Below, piece by piece: positions 28,017 through 37,449 of a DNA stretch of 64,000 nt; position 1 is the stretch's first letter; every line of letters starts with the position of its first letter. The notes under the pieces were generated by a model, which saw only the letters and a program-made list of their open reading frames with translations, had not been told where the DNA came from and ran no database searches. Both the position numbers and the translations under genes were made by a program. The DNA is from UBA2040 sp041751955 (GTDB lineage: Bacteria > Bacteroidota > Bacteroidia > Flavobacteriales_D > Crocinitomicaceae), in contig JBGSIB010000047.1 of the NCBI GenBank assembly GCA_041751955.1, positions 19,637 through 83,636 on the forward strand, given 5' to 3'.

Positions 28017-28165
28017 TAAAAGAGTGAATAAATAAATGGAGCAACACTACTTCCCCCTCCAAAAACAACCAATGCTCCAATCATAATCAGCACAAGTATT
28101 ACTGGGCCGAGCCAATATTTTTTTCGTTCTCTGATAAATCCCCAAATGTCTTTTAAAAAATCCAT
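28016..28165 (-). CDS. DUF5989-like 49-residue membrane protein
   Basis: A short gene read directly from the sequence: ATG at 28165-28163, TAA at 28018-28016, 49 residues starting MDFLKDIWGFIRERKKYW, then a single transmembrane helix (about 20-36) and a Gly/Ser segment. It corresponds to the DUF5989 family that accompanies SxtJ and NodU-type carbamoyltransferase genes. Its stop overlaps the SxtJ-like ATG by one base (TAATG). The function is unknown; the conserved association suggests a membrane tether or accessory for the carbamoyltransferase. Confidence 0.85.
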   Translation of the reverse strand: MDFLKDIWGFIRERKKYWLGPVILVLIMIGALVVFGGGSSVAPFIYSLF

Positions 28166-28219
28166 TGTACTTCTTTAGTCGTGTTTTAATTTTTCAAGTC
28201 GCAATTTGGTAAAAATAGT

Positions 28220-31200
28220 TCATTTTTTGAGCCTAGCTTCGATTAATTTTCGGAGAAATGCAGTGTATTTTTTATGTCCTTGGTTGTTGAAATGATTTCC
28301 GTCTGACGCCCCATCATAATCATTGACAATGAGTTTGGAAGGCACAGCATACGTGTTTTTACCGAAAACAAAATCATATTTACGGCGAAGGTTCACCTTG
28401 GTTGAAACATCTGATGGAGCAGGAATGAGCGCATACTGAACAGGAATATTTTGTGCAGAAGCAATTTTGGACAAGGCGTCTAAATTTTGTTTGGAATACG
28501 GCATGTGATCCAATTTTGTCGGCATTTGGTCTTTGATTTCTTCAAAGCGTTTTTTCGTTTTTAATTTCAGATATGGTCTGGATAAGATAACACTGTATCG
28601 AATCATTTTTTCAAAGAACGAGGCGCCATCGCTCCAAAGTGAAAAATACTCGAAATAGTGTGCTTTTGCCTCCTTGAAATTCTTAAAATAAGTGCCTTGT
28701 TTGGTAAGGTAAATTGGACCTTCCGAGTTGAGCCACGGACCGTTTTTGATAGGATAAGCCAGCGGAACAAAAGGTTTTGGAGTTCGATTGTATTCCATGA
28801 TGTCATTTCCGCCGTATACCGTGACGAGGATTAAATCAGGCTTGAGTATGGGTGCGTATTTCTCAACAATCAAACGATATTGAACGGGATCGGCACCGGC
28901 AATTCCGAAATTGAGCACTTTGTATTCGTCCGACTGATTTAACAGTTGTGCAAACGATAAATTATAAGAATCAGCACAGCATCCTTGAGCATAAGAATCG
29001 CCAATGAGCATCACAATCTTTTTTCCGGAGGAACGAATTGCGTCCATAGAGGTCGCTGTGTATTCAAACGTGCTAAAAAATCCTTCGGAATTAATTTCGC
29101 CATTTTTAATCATGGCTTCGCCGTTGACGGCATGGGTTATGCCTAATTCATCTCCAAATAACAAAGAATCATACACGACAGCACCTCTGTGATAATAGAA
29201 TTCTTCGATCACACCTGGTTTGTAACCAACGAATCTTAAGCAGATTTCAGCCATTAAAAATAGTACAGCAAAAACCATCAATCGTTTTTTCCAGATGGAA
29301 AGATTTTCTTCTTTTAGCGTTGGTATTTCAGCGGCAAGAATACATTCCTGCATAGAATGGATAGATTTGGATTGTTTGTATTCTTTCAGAATCGTTTCCC
29401 GCACTTGATGGCCAAATTCAGTTCGAAGCACCTCGTTATCGTACAATTCAAGCATTCGTTTTGCCATCGCTTGACTGTCTCCTTCTTCGACAAGAAAACC
29501 AGTTTTACTATCTTCGATTACATCAGAAATTCCACCATGTTTTGTTGCTACAATGGCCAATCCCGTTGCGGCCGCTTCCAAAATAGCAAGTGGTGTTCCT
29601 TCTGAATCATTTTGATCCGTTTGTATAGAATGTTGAACAAAAATGGCGTGCTTTTTCAATTCAGCTGCGACTTCATAAGGACTTAGAACACCTTTGAAAT
29701 CGATGTTTGTTTGAAGATTTAATTCATTTGCAAGCAAAATGGCATCATTCAACAATTCTCCATCACCAATGAAGGTGAGTTTTGCATTTGGATGCACTTC
29801 GACCACTTTTGCGAAAGCACGAATCGTTTTCAAAGGAGATTTTTTAGGCACAAAACGTCCACAAGCGATGAAATTTTCTCTTGTTGGAGTATTATTACTC
29901 GGTGGACAAAATAAGTCGGTATCCACACCGTATGTAATCTGCTGGATTTTCTCTTTTGGGCAGCCCAATTTGACGAGCTGCGCAAACATATCCTTTGAAA
30001 CAACGATAATTTTTGAAGCCTTTTGAAATAGTTCTTTGTAGCGTTCGCTGTAAAAATCCAGCACATCATCCCGATAGGCATCGAAGCCATGAAAATGAAC
30101 AATCAAAGGAAGCTTTGCTTTTTCGCAGGCCTTCATCACCTCCACGCCTGCAGGACCATATTCAGCCAAAATTGCTTTAACATTGTTGGTTTGCCACGAA
30201 TCAATTAGCGCTGATTCTGGGTCAGGATTTCTACTCAATTTCTCCCAGTTCACTCCTCGATCACTCGAAAATGAACTTGGGAAATAACCATCGGAATAAA
30301 TAAATACATGAGGTAAAAGTCGAAAATGCGCGTGGATAAATGTCTCTGAATATTGATTTGGATTAGTGGACAAAATTGCAACGGTAAAAGGTGACGTTTC
30401 TTCTGTAAATTTCGAAAGATTGACCTGTTTTTTCGCTGTAATTCTGCGCAAAAATTTACCGATGAAAGGATGAAAAATCAAGACGTGAAGTACCAAAATC
30501 CACCAAAAATCGCAGGCTCCAAAGGCAATTGAGAAAAGGAGAATGTAAGGAAACCAATGGATGTAAAATCGATCTAAAAACACATTGGTGAAATGTTTTA
30601 CTGAAGTTTCCTTTGTTTCTTGTTTGAAATTTGACCAGGCAAAAACCAGAAAGACAATAACAACGAGAACGAGGTAATCAATTTCCAGTTGAACAATCGA
30701 TAGGAAAAACAATAAAGAAATCACTTCTAAAGGAATAAAAATGCGTGTCATCAGTCGGTACACTTTATCTTTCCCAATGCTGTTAGCAAAGGTTTTGGTT
30801 CCGCTTGCAAGGTCATTCTGGTAATCAGCATAGTGATGTGATAAGATGTTTCGAACACCAGAAAACAACTGCCATACTGTGAGCGCAATAGCGAAGACCA
30901 AGAAGGTTTGGTAATGCTCATTTCCGACTAAATAAAATGTCCATGAAGCTAAAAAACCAGGAACAACGTGCGCATAAAGCGCATCTGTAATTACTCCCCA
31001 AAACCCGCGTTCCTTCAGTCGAAATGGCGGGAAAGCATACAAAACAAAGAGAACCAGTTCAATGAGAATACAGAGCATTGAGATGCGATCCATGGGCAAA
31101 TACATCCAAGGCAAAAGTGCGGTCGCTAAAAAAGTGACAAAGAGAAGTGCAATTGAGCTTGAAGATAAATTACTCGTGCCGTTTGATTTTCCCGCTAGTG

Positions 31201-31420
31201 CGTCTTTCTTTCGGTCCGCTAAATCATTGGTGAGATAACCGAATCCCATAAAACCAATCGTCGTGGCAACCGCCGCAAAAAAGGACATTGTGGCTGAGAA
31301 AGGGTCGATATCACCAACAAGCAGCAAGAAATAGGTGAACGAAATAATCAAAGGGACTTTGTATCTCCAAGGATTACTTAGACGCAATTTTTTTGAGAAG
31401 AAATGAAAAAATGAAACCAT
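28220..31420 (-). CDS. Triple-domain fusion: UbiA prenyltransferase, GT4 glycosyltransferase, SGNH hydrolase
   Basis: A single 1066-residue frame. Residues 1-325 are a polytopic UbiA-superfamily domain with the two Asp-rich motifs NDLADRKKD (65-73) and DYQND (199-203), related to enzymes that transfer phosphoribose or prenyl groups. Residues about 345-700 are a GT4-type glycosyltransferase with HFHGFDAYR, the donor-site pair E607 and E615 in EGTPLAILEAAATG, and the GVDTDLF segment. A membrane helix (714-735) precedes an SGNH/GDSL esterase-like domain: GDSYAQG with S809, GGND with N872, and D1040/H1043 in SDGNHFNNQGH. The first gene of the operon, divergent from the HTTM gene. It may make and modify a polyprenyl-linked sugar intermediate. 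Confidence 0.85.
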   Translation of the reverse strand: MVSFFHFFSKKLRLSNPWRYKVPLIISFTYFLLLVGDIDPFSATMSFFAAVATTIGFMGFGYLTNDLADRKKDALAGKSNGTSNLSSSSIALLFVTFLATALLPWMYLPMDRISMLCILIELVLFVLYAFPPFRLKERGFWGVITDALYAHVVPGFLASWTFYLVGNEHYQTFLVFAIALTVWQLFSGVRNILSHHYADYQNDLASGTKTFANSIGKDKVYRLMTRIFIPLEVISLLFFLSIVQLEIDYLVLVVIVFLVFAWSNFKQETKETSVKHFTNVFLDRFYIHWFPYILLFSIAFGACDFWWILVLHVLIFHPFIGKFLRRITAKKQVNLSKFTEETSPFTVAILSTNPNQYSETFIHAHFRLLPHVFIYSDGYFPSSFSSDRGVNWEKLSRNPDPESALIDSWQTNNVKAILAEYGPAGVEVMKACEKAKLPLIVHFHGFDAYRDDVLDFYSERYKELFQKASKIIVVSKDMFAQLVKLGCPKEKIQQITYGVDTDLFCPPSNNTPTRENFIACGRFVPKKSPLKTIRAFAKVVEVHPNAKLTFIGDGELLNDAILLANELNLQTNIDFKGVLSPYEVAAELKKHAIFVQHSIQTDQNDSEGTPLAILEAAATGLAIVATKHGGISDVIEDSKTGFLVEEGDSQAMAKRMLELYDNEVLRTEFGHQVRETILKEYKQSKSIHSMQECILAAEIPTLKEENLSIWKKRLMVFAVLFLMAEICLRFVGYKPGVIEEFYYHRGAVVYDSLLFGDELGITHAVNGEAMIKNGEINSEGFFSTFEYTATSMDAIRSSGKKIVMLIGDSYAQGCCADSYNLSFAQLLNQSDEYKVLNFGIAGADPVQYRLIVEKYAPILKPDLILVTVYGGNDIMEYNRTPKPFVPLAYPIKNGPWLNSEGPIYLTKQGTYFKNFKEAKAHYFEYFSLWSDGASFFEKMIRYSVILSRPYLKLKTKKRFEEIKDQMPTKLDHMPYSKQNLDALSKIASAQNIPVQYALIPAPSDVSTKVNLRRKYDFVFGKNTYAVPSKLIVNDYDGASDGNHFNNQGHKKYTAFLRKLIEARLKK

Positions 31421-31524
31421 TTTGATACATAGCGTGGTTCAAAGAAACGAAAAAGAATGGATTTGACCTCGAGGCCTAAGTTCAATAAGCGTTGCAGGAT
31501 AATTGGAAATTTTAACTTTGGTGC

Positions 31525-33075
31525 ATGAATCAAATGCAAACATTTTTTCGATGGCTTGGGACTAGAAATGGATTGCTATTGTTTCTACTGGGATTGATCC
31601 TCGTTTGGCTCTTAATTTACTTTACGATTGGCACTTTTGCTTTGACCGAATCGACGCGCTATCAAAGCCAATTGTATTTCTCCCGATTCACCATAGTGAT
31701 AGCCGTCATTTGTGTTTTCTACGCTTCGATTCCGCATTTTAGGCATTTCGTTCAGGCTGCTAACAAAACTGCTACCGATTTATCTGTTTTCAGAATTCTA
31801 TTCTTTGGGTTTTTTGCAATTGGTTTTTTGGTGTATCCATCAGCTATATCTGATCAAATAATGCCTTTTGTCGAACTTCCTAAGAGTGCGCAAGTTCACT
31901 TACCCTTTATGGGTTGGTATCCGAAAATCGTTCCCATTAATGAATTGTTGGTTCAAATTGCATCTTTTCTTCTGACAATTTCAATTTTTACCTCATTACT
32001 CGGATTTAAAACACGGTGGTCTATCCTCGTTTTTACGCTGACCCTTTTTTACATCTTCGCCATTCCAAATCTTTAGGGAAAAATCAACCACAATCATCAC
32101 TTGATCTGGATTCCTGCCATTTTGATTTTCAGTCCCTGTGCCGATCGCTTTTCGTTGGACGCCTATTTTCGTAAGCGAAAAAACTCTGTTGTTCAATATT
32201 CTAATCAAGCCTACACCTTACCTTTTTTGATGATTTGGGCTGTCATCGGATTGATTTATTTCTTCCCTGGTTTTTGGAAAATGTGGTCCAACGGTATGGA
32301 TTGGTTCATGACCGATAATGTTCGAAATCAAATGTATCAAAAGTGGTTTGCTCTTGGAGATTGGCGACCCTTTTTCAGGTTGGACCATTACCCAATTTTA
32401 TATAATGCAGGTGGATTGTTTACCGTTATTTTTGAGCTCTTTTTTATTCCACTTTTACTCAACAAGTCCACTCGGAAAATAGGGATTTTGATGGGCTTGA
32501 TTTTTCATTTGGGAACCTATTTGTTCCTGAATATTTTCTTCGTAGTCCTCGTAATTGCATATTTCTCCTTCGTGAATTGGCACAAAATTCCATTCCTTCG
32601 CGAAGACAAAGAACCACATTCATCGACATTAAAAATTGCATCACCAAAGGTGAAATGGATCGGAATTGGTCTAATTTGTATGTGCATCATATTCGGTTTT
32701 GGTAAATGGAACAGCTGGCCGTTTAGCGTGTATCCAACTTTCGACACGCTCGTGGAGGAGGAAAGCAGACATTTGATTTACGATGGAATTTCTACATCAG
32801 AAAAAAGGGTCGAATTACCAAATGAAGTCCTGAAGCAAGAATATAGTTCTGAGCGATACGGGCAAATCGAATACACATTAATTGAATCCCAGCGAAAAAA
32901 TAGTCTTGACACACTGCTAATGGATCATTTTGTAACAATTTATTCAAGAAAATTCGCAGATTTGCAAGCCGTCGAAATCTTCGTAGAAAAACAATCGATT
33001 TTGCCTGAAAATAAAGCACGGCTAGACAAACAATTAATTTATTCCAAAAAAATTACCTTGTTACCAGCGCGATGA
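31525..33075 (+). pseudogene. HTTM / vitamin K gamma-carboxylase-like membrane protein gene interrupted by in-frame TAG
   Basis: Two open frames in the same reading frame (31525-32076 and from 32077 on) are parts of one protein. The first ends ...FAIPNL-TAG (32074-32076), and the codons right after it read GKINHNHHLIWIPAILIFSP, a conserved HTTM-family core continuing without a shift. The second part has only a TTG as a possible start and would begin inside a helix. Restored, the protein would have about 516 residues, with many membrane helices and a soluble C-terminus. HTTM proteins are related to the membrane part of gamma-carboxylase; substrates are unknown. The TAG may be a true nonsense mutation, readthrough or an assembly error. 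The sulfotransferase gene follows 25 bases downstream. Confidence 0.8.
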
Positions 33076-33100
33076 TAATGGACAAAATGAAACGAATGCG

Positions 33101-33835
33101 ATGTTGAAGAAATGGAAATCTTGGTTTAAAAACCCTAAAGTTCCTTTTGAGCAAAGACGTGTCCTCATCTTTGGATTGGGACGAAGTGGGAGCACTGTCC
33201 TAGAAGATTTACTGCAATCCACTGGCTATTTTAAAGCGCACGGCGAATTGTTCCATCCATCAGAACCTATCCAGGAAGATCCTTTAGAGTATTTTATGGA
33301 TCGAGCAAATCAATGTCGAGACATGCACTTCATTTCTCACATGAAATTATACGAAATGGAGTCAGTGGATCGGGCTGGAATAGCAAAAAGGGATTTTCTA
33401 GAAGCCCTCATTGAAAACGGGTGGAAGATTATCTATCTAACGCGAAAAAACAAGTTGAAGCATAATTTGTCTTCTTACCGAGCACAAGAAACATCAATAT
33501 TTCACACGGATAAAATAATCCCAACGGAATCAATGCCAGTCAATTGCTTTATTTTCACGCATGGAATAAATCAATTGCTCAAGTGGGAAAAGGAAGAAAG
33601 AGAATTACTTGAGAATTTACCTTTTCTAGAAATTCAATATGAACGTCATTTGGAGAATGGACTCTCTCATCAATCCACTGTGGAATGCATTCTAGAATAT
33701 TTGAATTTGCCTATTCGAAGCGCCCAAACTTGGCACAAAAAAGTAATTCAAGGTGGCATAAAATCGGTAATCAGTAACTACGAGGAACTTGAGGAAGTCA
33801 TGATCAATAGTGGATATGAAAAATACCTCGATTGA
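33101..33835 (+). CDS. Sulfotransferase family protein
   Basis: A 244-residue PAPS-dependent sulfotransferase-like protein. The 5'-phosphosulfate-binding loop is FGLGRSGSTVLEDLL (G25-T32 core), followed by KAHGELFHP, an arrangement typical of carbohydrate sulfotransferases. It probably transfers sulfate from PAPS to a sugar hydroxyl in the cytoplasm. PAPS can be supplied by CysC/CysD/CysN encoded 5-8 kb away. It lies 25 bases after the broken HTTM gene and 82 bases before the first PhyH gene. The 3'-phosphate-binding motif is less clear, so the exact subfamily is open. Confidence 0.8.
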   Translation: MLKKWKSWFKNPKVPFEQRRVLIFGLGRSGSTVLEDLLQSTGYFKAHGELFHPSEPIQEDPLEYFMDRANQCRDMHFISHMKLYEMESVDRAGIAKRDFLEALIENGWKIIYLTRKNKLKHNLSSYRAQETSIFHTDKIIPTESMPVNCFIFTHGINQLLKWEKEERELLENLPFLEIQYERHLENGLSHQSTVECILEYLNLPIRSAQTWHKKVIQGGIKSVISNYEELEEVMINSGYEKYLD

Positions 33836-33917
33836 ACCAAAGAAATCAATTCTTTACTGATTGCTTTTTGTAATTTTACTTGAATAAATCAGAAACATCG
33901 AATTAATATATTCTCGT

Positions 33918-34970
33918 ATGGCAATACACCTAAAACGAAATTACCTCGATTGGAAACCTGTAAAGCACGTCGTTTTCAAAGACGAAGCGCTTGCGGATCA
34001 AATCCATACGACCGGATTTTCGACTTTTGAGGCCCTTACGGAAAATCAATTGACTCAACTGAACGCATTGTTTCAAGAGGAACATCGTTTCGATGTGAAA
34101 GACGGCGGAATGTTTTACAGCATGTATTCGTGGGATAAAGACTACCGTCAGCGTGTCCATGAAACCATTGCGGCAATCTTGAAACCAACATTAGAAGAAC
34201 ATTTCAAAGATTTTAAAAATGTTGTGAATGCCTTTGTTGTGAAATTGCCAGGAGAAAAAAGTGAATTTTATGTGCACCAAGATACTACTGCGCTCGATGA
34301 ATTCGTCTATTCTCCCCTGAGTCTTTGGATTCCCTTACACGATATTACGCCTCAAAACGGTGCGCTCGCTATTATCGAAAAAACACATTGGTTCTTTTCT
34401 CCTTACCGAGGCGTTTCGTTCGGCTTTCCGTTTAAAAAAATCAACGACACCATCAAAAAATACTTGAAACCCGTCTACATGAAAGCCGGTGAAATTTTAT
34501 GTTTTGACAACAGAATAATACACAACTCGCTTAAGAATACTTCGGATCAACCCAGAATTGCTGTTATTTGCGGTATTTTCCCGAAGGAAGCAAAATTTCA
34601 AACCTGTTACCGCGCGCCAGAAGAGAATTCACCCGTGGAATTGTATACCCACGAAGACGATTACATGATGAACTATCCGCATTTCTTTTATAACTGCACT
34701 GATCGTCCACATTCGGGTGAGAAAGCAGGTGTAGAAGCGCGCTTATTTCCAGAAATGAGTGCTGAAGAATTCGAAGAATTATGCCTACTTAACGGAATTT
34801 CCGAAGTCAATAGCGTGGCTGGTGCTGAGCCAACAACTACCAATTGCGACCTGATTGCAGAACCTGATGGAATCAACCGTTTTGAAGAAGCTGATGCGGA
34901 AGTAGCTGCCATGATTCAATCCAAAGTTGCCAAGAAGAAAGGGGTTTTTAGTTTTCTAAAACGATCGTGA
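33918..34970 (+). CDS. PhyH-family Fe(II)/2-oxoglutarate dioxygenase 1
   Basis: A 350-residue phytanoyl-CoA dioxygenase-family enzyme, predicted to hydroxylate or otherwise oxidise an unactivated carbon using Fe(II), O2 and 2-oxoglutarate. The facial triad is visible as HQD in FYVHQDTTALDE and the distal His in FDNRIIHNSLKN, with the 2-oxoglutarate Arg in DQPRIAV. The core is followed by an extra acidic tail of about 70 residues that the paralogs lack. Its stop overlaps the ATG of the next PhyH gene by one base (TGATG). The substrate is unknown; the gene sits in a glycan-modification locus. Confidence 0.88.
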   Translation: MAIHLKRNYLDWKPVKHVVFKDEALADQIHTTGFSTFEALTENQLTQLNALFQEEHRFDVKDGGMFYSMYSWDKDYRQRVHETIAAILKPTLEEHFKDFKNVVNAFVVKLPGEKSEFYVHQDTTALDEFVYSPLSLWIPLHDITPQNGALAIIEKTHWFFSPYRGVSFGFPFKKINDTIKKYLKPVYMKAGEILCFDNRIIHNSLKNTSDQPRIAVICGIFPKEAKFQTCYRAPEENSPVELYTHEDDYMMNYPHFFYNCTDRPHSGEKAGVEARLFPEMSAEEFEELCLLNGISEVNSVAGAEPTTTNCDLIAEPDGINRFEEADAEVAAMIQSKVAKKKGVFSFLKRS

Positions 34971-35866
34971 TGACACCAAAAGCACTTTTTAAGGACAAAG
35001 CACTGCAAGCGGAAATCAACGAAAAAGGATTTGTGACACTGCCATTTATCGGGGAAGAAGATTTGGAAAATTTACGTTCATTTTACAAGGAAATTCATCC
35101 AAATGGTGTACCTGGAAAGATTGATGGGATTCACATGACGACTTGGTGCCAAGATTTGGATTATAAAATGATGGTTGCCAATCGTTTATCCGAAATTTAC
35201 CGTAAGTCCTGCGAGGCAGTTTTTGAAGATTACCGAACACTGAACAATGTTTTTATTGTAAAAGACACGGGCGAAACGCCCTTCAAAGTACACCAAGATT
35301 GGAACGTGGTCGATGAAAAAGAGAACTTTGCGATTAACGTTTGGATTCCTTTGTACGATATTACCAAAAACGAAGGTGGATTATGGGTAGTGGAAGGAAG
35401 TCATAAAATCAACCGTCATGTCCGCGGATCAGCCTATCTTTTTCCAAATTATGCCCCGTATATCGATGAACTGGAAAAAGCCGCAAAATCGGTGAGTTTA
35501 AAAGCAGGCGAAGCCATTGTTTTTTATGTGAACATCATTCACGGTTCACCACCAAATCATGGAGAAACGGAACGAATTGCCACGTGTTTTTCGGTTATTC
35601 CAAAAGACGCACCCTTGACTATTTACTTTCAAAAAAATGCAGGTGCACCCTTAGAAATGCACTCGCCGAAGGATGATTTCATGTATCATTATACCAATTT
35701 GCGTAAAGAGTCGTTTGAACGCGCGCCAACAAGTCAACCTTCTAAAATTTTACCTAGTTACGAAAATGTTCCTGTTGAGCGCTCGGAGTTACTGCCTTAT
35801 TTTGCTAACCTTACAGCAGAAAAAAAACCTTGGTGGCTCAAAGTGCTGAGGATGAAAAATTCATGA
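34970..35866 (+). CDS. PhyH-family Fe(II)/2-oxoglutarate dioxygenase 2
   Basis: A 298-residue paralog of the preceding enzyme. The triad is HQD in FKVHQDWNVVDE and the distal His in VNIIHGSPPNH, with the co-substrate Arg in ETERIAT; the GSHKI segment after NEGGLWVVE is also typical of the group. The ATG at 34970 is chosen over GTG at 34967, because it overlaps the upstream stop by one base, a common coupling arrangement. It is convergent with the sulfotransferase gene 28 bases away. The substrate is unknown. Confidence 0.88.
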   Translation: MTPKALFKDKALQAEINEKGFVTLPFIGEEDLENLRSFYKEIHPNGVPGKIDGIHMTTWCQDLDYKMMVANRLSEIYRKSCEAVFEDYRTLNNVFIVKDTGETPFKVHQDWNVVDEKENFAINVWIPLYDITKNEGGLWVVEGSHKINRHVRGSAYLFPNYAPYIDELEKAAKSVSLKAGEAIVFYVNIIHGSPPNHGETERIATCFSVIPKDAPLTIYFQKNAGAPLEMHSPKDDFMYHYTNLRKESFERAPTSQPSKILPSYENVPVERSELLPYFANLTAEKKPWWLKVLRMKNS

Positions 35867-35894
35867 ATCTATCACTTTCTGGGATTTTCATACT

Positions 35895-36530
35895 TTACAA
35901 TTCTTTTGGATAGTTGAATAATTCAAAATCATCTTTCATAGACTCTTGAACAATGCTCGCGGTTTCCTTCGTGTAATAAGTCTGATATTCTTTGTGTTCA
36001 CTACTGTTGTAACGCCCCAGCTTAAGGCCAGAGAGACCTAATTTTTTCGCAACGAAGTTCATTCCTTCTTCCAGTTGTTCGTACTTACCCACAAAATCAA
36101 CCAATGTATTTCCTTGTTTGTCGCATAAAAATGTACGCTGACTCCGTTTCTTCATTTCGTGTTCCGCCGCCCAGATAATGTAGTTGTCAAACGATCCAAG
36201 CTCACGAATTGTCTCTTGTTGAGGATGATTATTGGCTTTTTGCGTAATAAAGTGATAATACGAAACTTCCCAACTAAGTGGATTTCGCACATAGGCGAAC
36301 TTATAATAATTCTTAAAGTACTTCTGGTCTAAAATTTCTGCCAACTCAGCACTCGTGACATGCTTATCAAAATCTCCAGAAAGTGGTTTCTTTTTTTCGA
36401 ATAAAGTACTTAACCAATTTCTTTCTTGGGTTTCACTCTCAACAAATGGAGCTAGTGCACGCGCGATACTTGTTCCTCCCGTTTTCCAGACATGAATAAA
36501 AATAAACTTGTGTTTGTGAGAGATAATCAT
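35895..36530 (-). CDS. Carbohydrate sulfotransferase (Sulfotransfer_2-like)
   Basis: A 211-residue protein with the PAPS-binding loop IHVWKTGGTSIARAL (K16-T20 core) and the 3'-phosphate-binding segment FAYVRNPLSWEVSYYHFI, the two signatures of the Sulfotransfer_2 group that acts on glycans. It is the last gene of the long minus-strand operon, 15 bases after the HxG-type Fe/2OG enzyme. PAPS would come from the CysC/CysD/CysN genes of the same operon. The acceptor sugar cannot be predicted. Confidence 0.85.
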   Translation of the reverse strand: MIISHKHKFIFIHVWKTGGTSIARALAPFVESETQERNWLSTLFEKKKPLSGDFDKHVTSAELAEILDQKYFKNYYKFAYVRNPLSWEVSYYHFITQKANNHPQQETIRELGSFDNYIIWAAEHEMKKRSQRTFLCDKQGNTLVDFVGKYEQLEEGMNFVAKKLGLSGLKLGRYNSSEHKEYQTYYTKETASIVQESMKDDFELFNYPKEL

Positions 36531-36545
36531 TTCTTGATCTCCTTT

Positions 36546-37445
36546 TTAAGACCAAGTATACAACTTCGTATCGTCTTTGGATAAAGATACAAAACCACCA
36601 CAGGTCAGTCTGCGAGTATATTCCACGAGTTCCACTTTGTGCCAAATTCTACCTCCTGAAAAGACTATCATGTCCCCAGGTCCCGGATCCAAATATTGAC
36701 GTCTTACCTCCTTCTGGTTTTCGAGATCGTACAATTTGCCATCCTTACCTTTCAGAACGGTGTCACCTTTCATGCGAATCTCGGCTTCCGTCCATAATAC
36801 ATCATACAAAGTCAATTCACCCCCTTTTTTGGGCTTGTCGATCATCACGAAATAACTCATTTGATTTTCCACAGTTGAAATTTCATTCATGTGGGTATAA
36901 AAAGTAGGAAATTCTTTGTGAAATAGATTTCCACAATGTGCTTTAAAGTGACCTTCTCCGGGAATTAGATGTTTCAATCCCGCCGTACTATATTTTCCGA
37001 CATTGTTAATCCCGATTGGGGCTTCAACCCCACGTCCACTGGATATTTTGGCAAGCACTCCTTGCACTATTCCCGCAAAATCAACGCCAAATTGAGTTGG
37101 GAAATCCTTCCAGATTTGCTCGTATTCAAGGAAATATTTTTTCAATTCTTCCTGCGCACCTTCACTGGACTGATCAATTTTCGAAAAAGGTACTGGATAA
37201 AACACCATGCCTGTATCGCTTTGGTACTTCGTTTCCGGTCCAAGTTTATCATGTGCCTCGATTATCTTATCCAATTGTTCTCTGTTCAACACGTTTCGTA
37301 TAATGAATCCATCGAGAGTTTCATTTTGAAGTCGGTCAATTCCGTCTGCATAAGCTGACAAATCAGACGCATCAACATCCGCAATTCGGTATACAGGTTC
37401 GGTCACTGCTGCTTCCTTTTTCCCAAATAATTTTTTCCAAAACAT
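36546..37445 (-). CDS. Fe(II)/2-oxoglutarate enzyme with HxG triad, WelO5-like putative halogenase
   Basis: A 299-residue double-stranded beta-helix protein distinct from the PhyH paralogs. Where hydroxylases have HxD, it has H170-C171-G172 (FKAHCGNLF). A distal H269 follows in GGRIWHKVEL, and the likely 2-oxoglutarate Arg is R279 in YTRRLTCGG. Loss of the carboxylate in the first motif is the hallmark of Fe/2OG halogenases, where chloride takes its place; the WelO5 group has HxG with a similar spacing (H164, G166, H259) and a length near 290. The DNA was checked and codes Gly unambiguously. Substrate and activity are not proven. It sits between wzt and a sulfotransferase gene. Confidence 0.7.
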   Translation of the reverse strand: MFWKKLFGKKEAAVTEPVYRIADVDASDLSAYADGIDRLQNETLDGFIIRNVLNREQLDKIIEAHDKLGPETKYQSDTGMVFYPVPFSKIDQSSEGAQEELKKYFLEYEQIWKDFPTQFGVDFAGIVQGVLAKISSGRGVEAPIGINNVGKYSTAGLKHLIPGEGHFKAHCGNLFHKEFPTFYTHMNEISTVENQMSYFVMIDKPKKGGELTLYDVLWTEAEIRMKGDTVLKGKDGKLYDLENQKEVRRQYLDPGPGDMIVFSGGRIWHKVELVEYTRRLTCGGFVSLSKDDTKLYTWS

Positions 37446-37449
37446 ATTA

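Noticed and set aside
32077..33075. A separate gene for the second part of the HTTM protein
   Set aside because: It is in the same frame as the first part, has only TTG as a start and begins in the middle of a conserved core.
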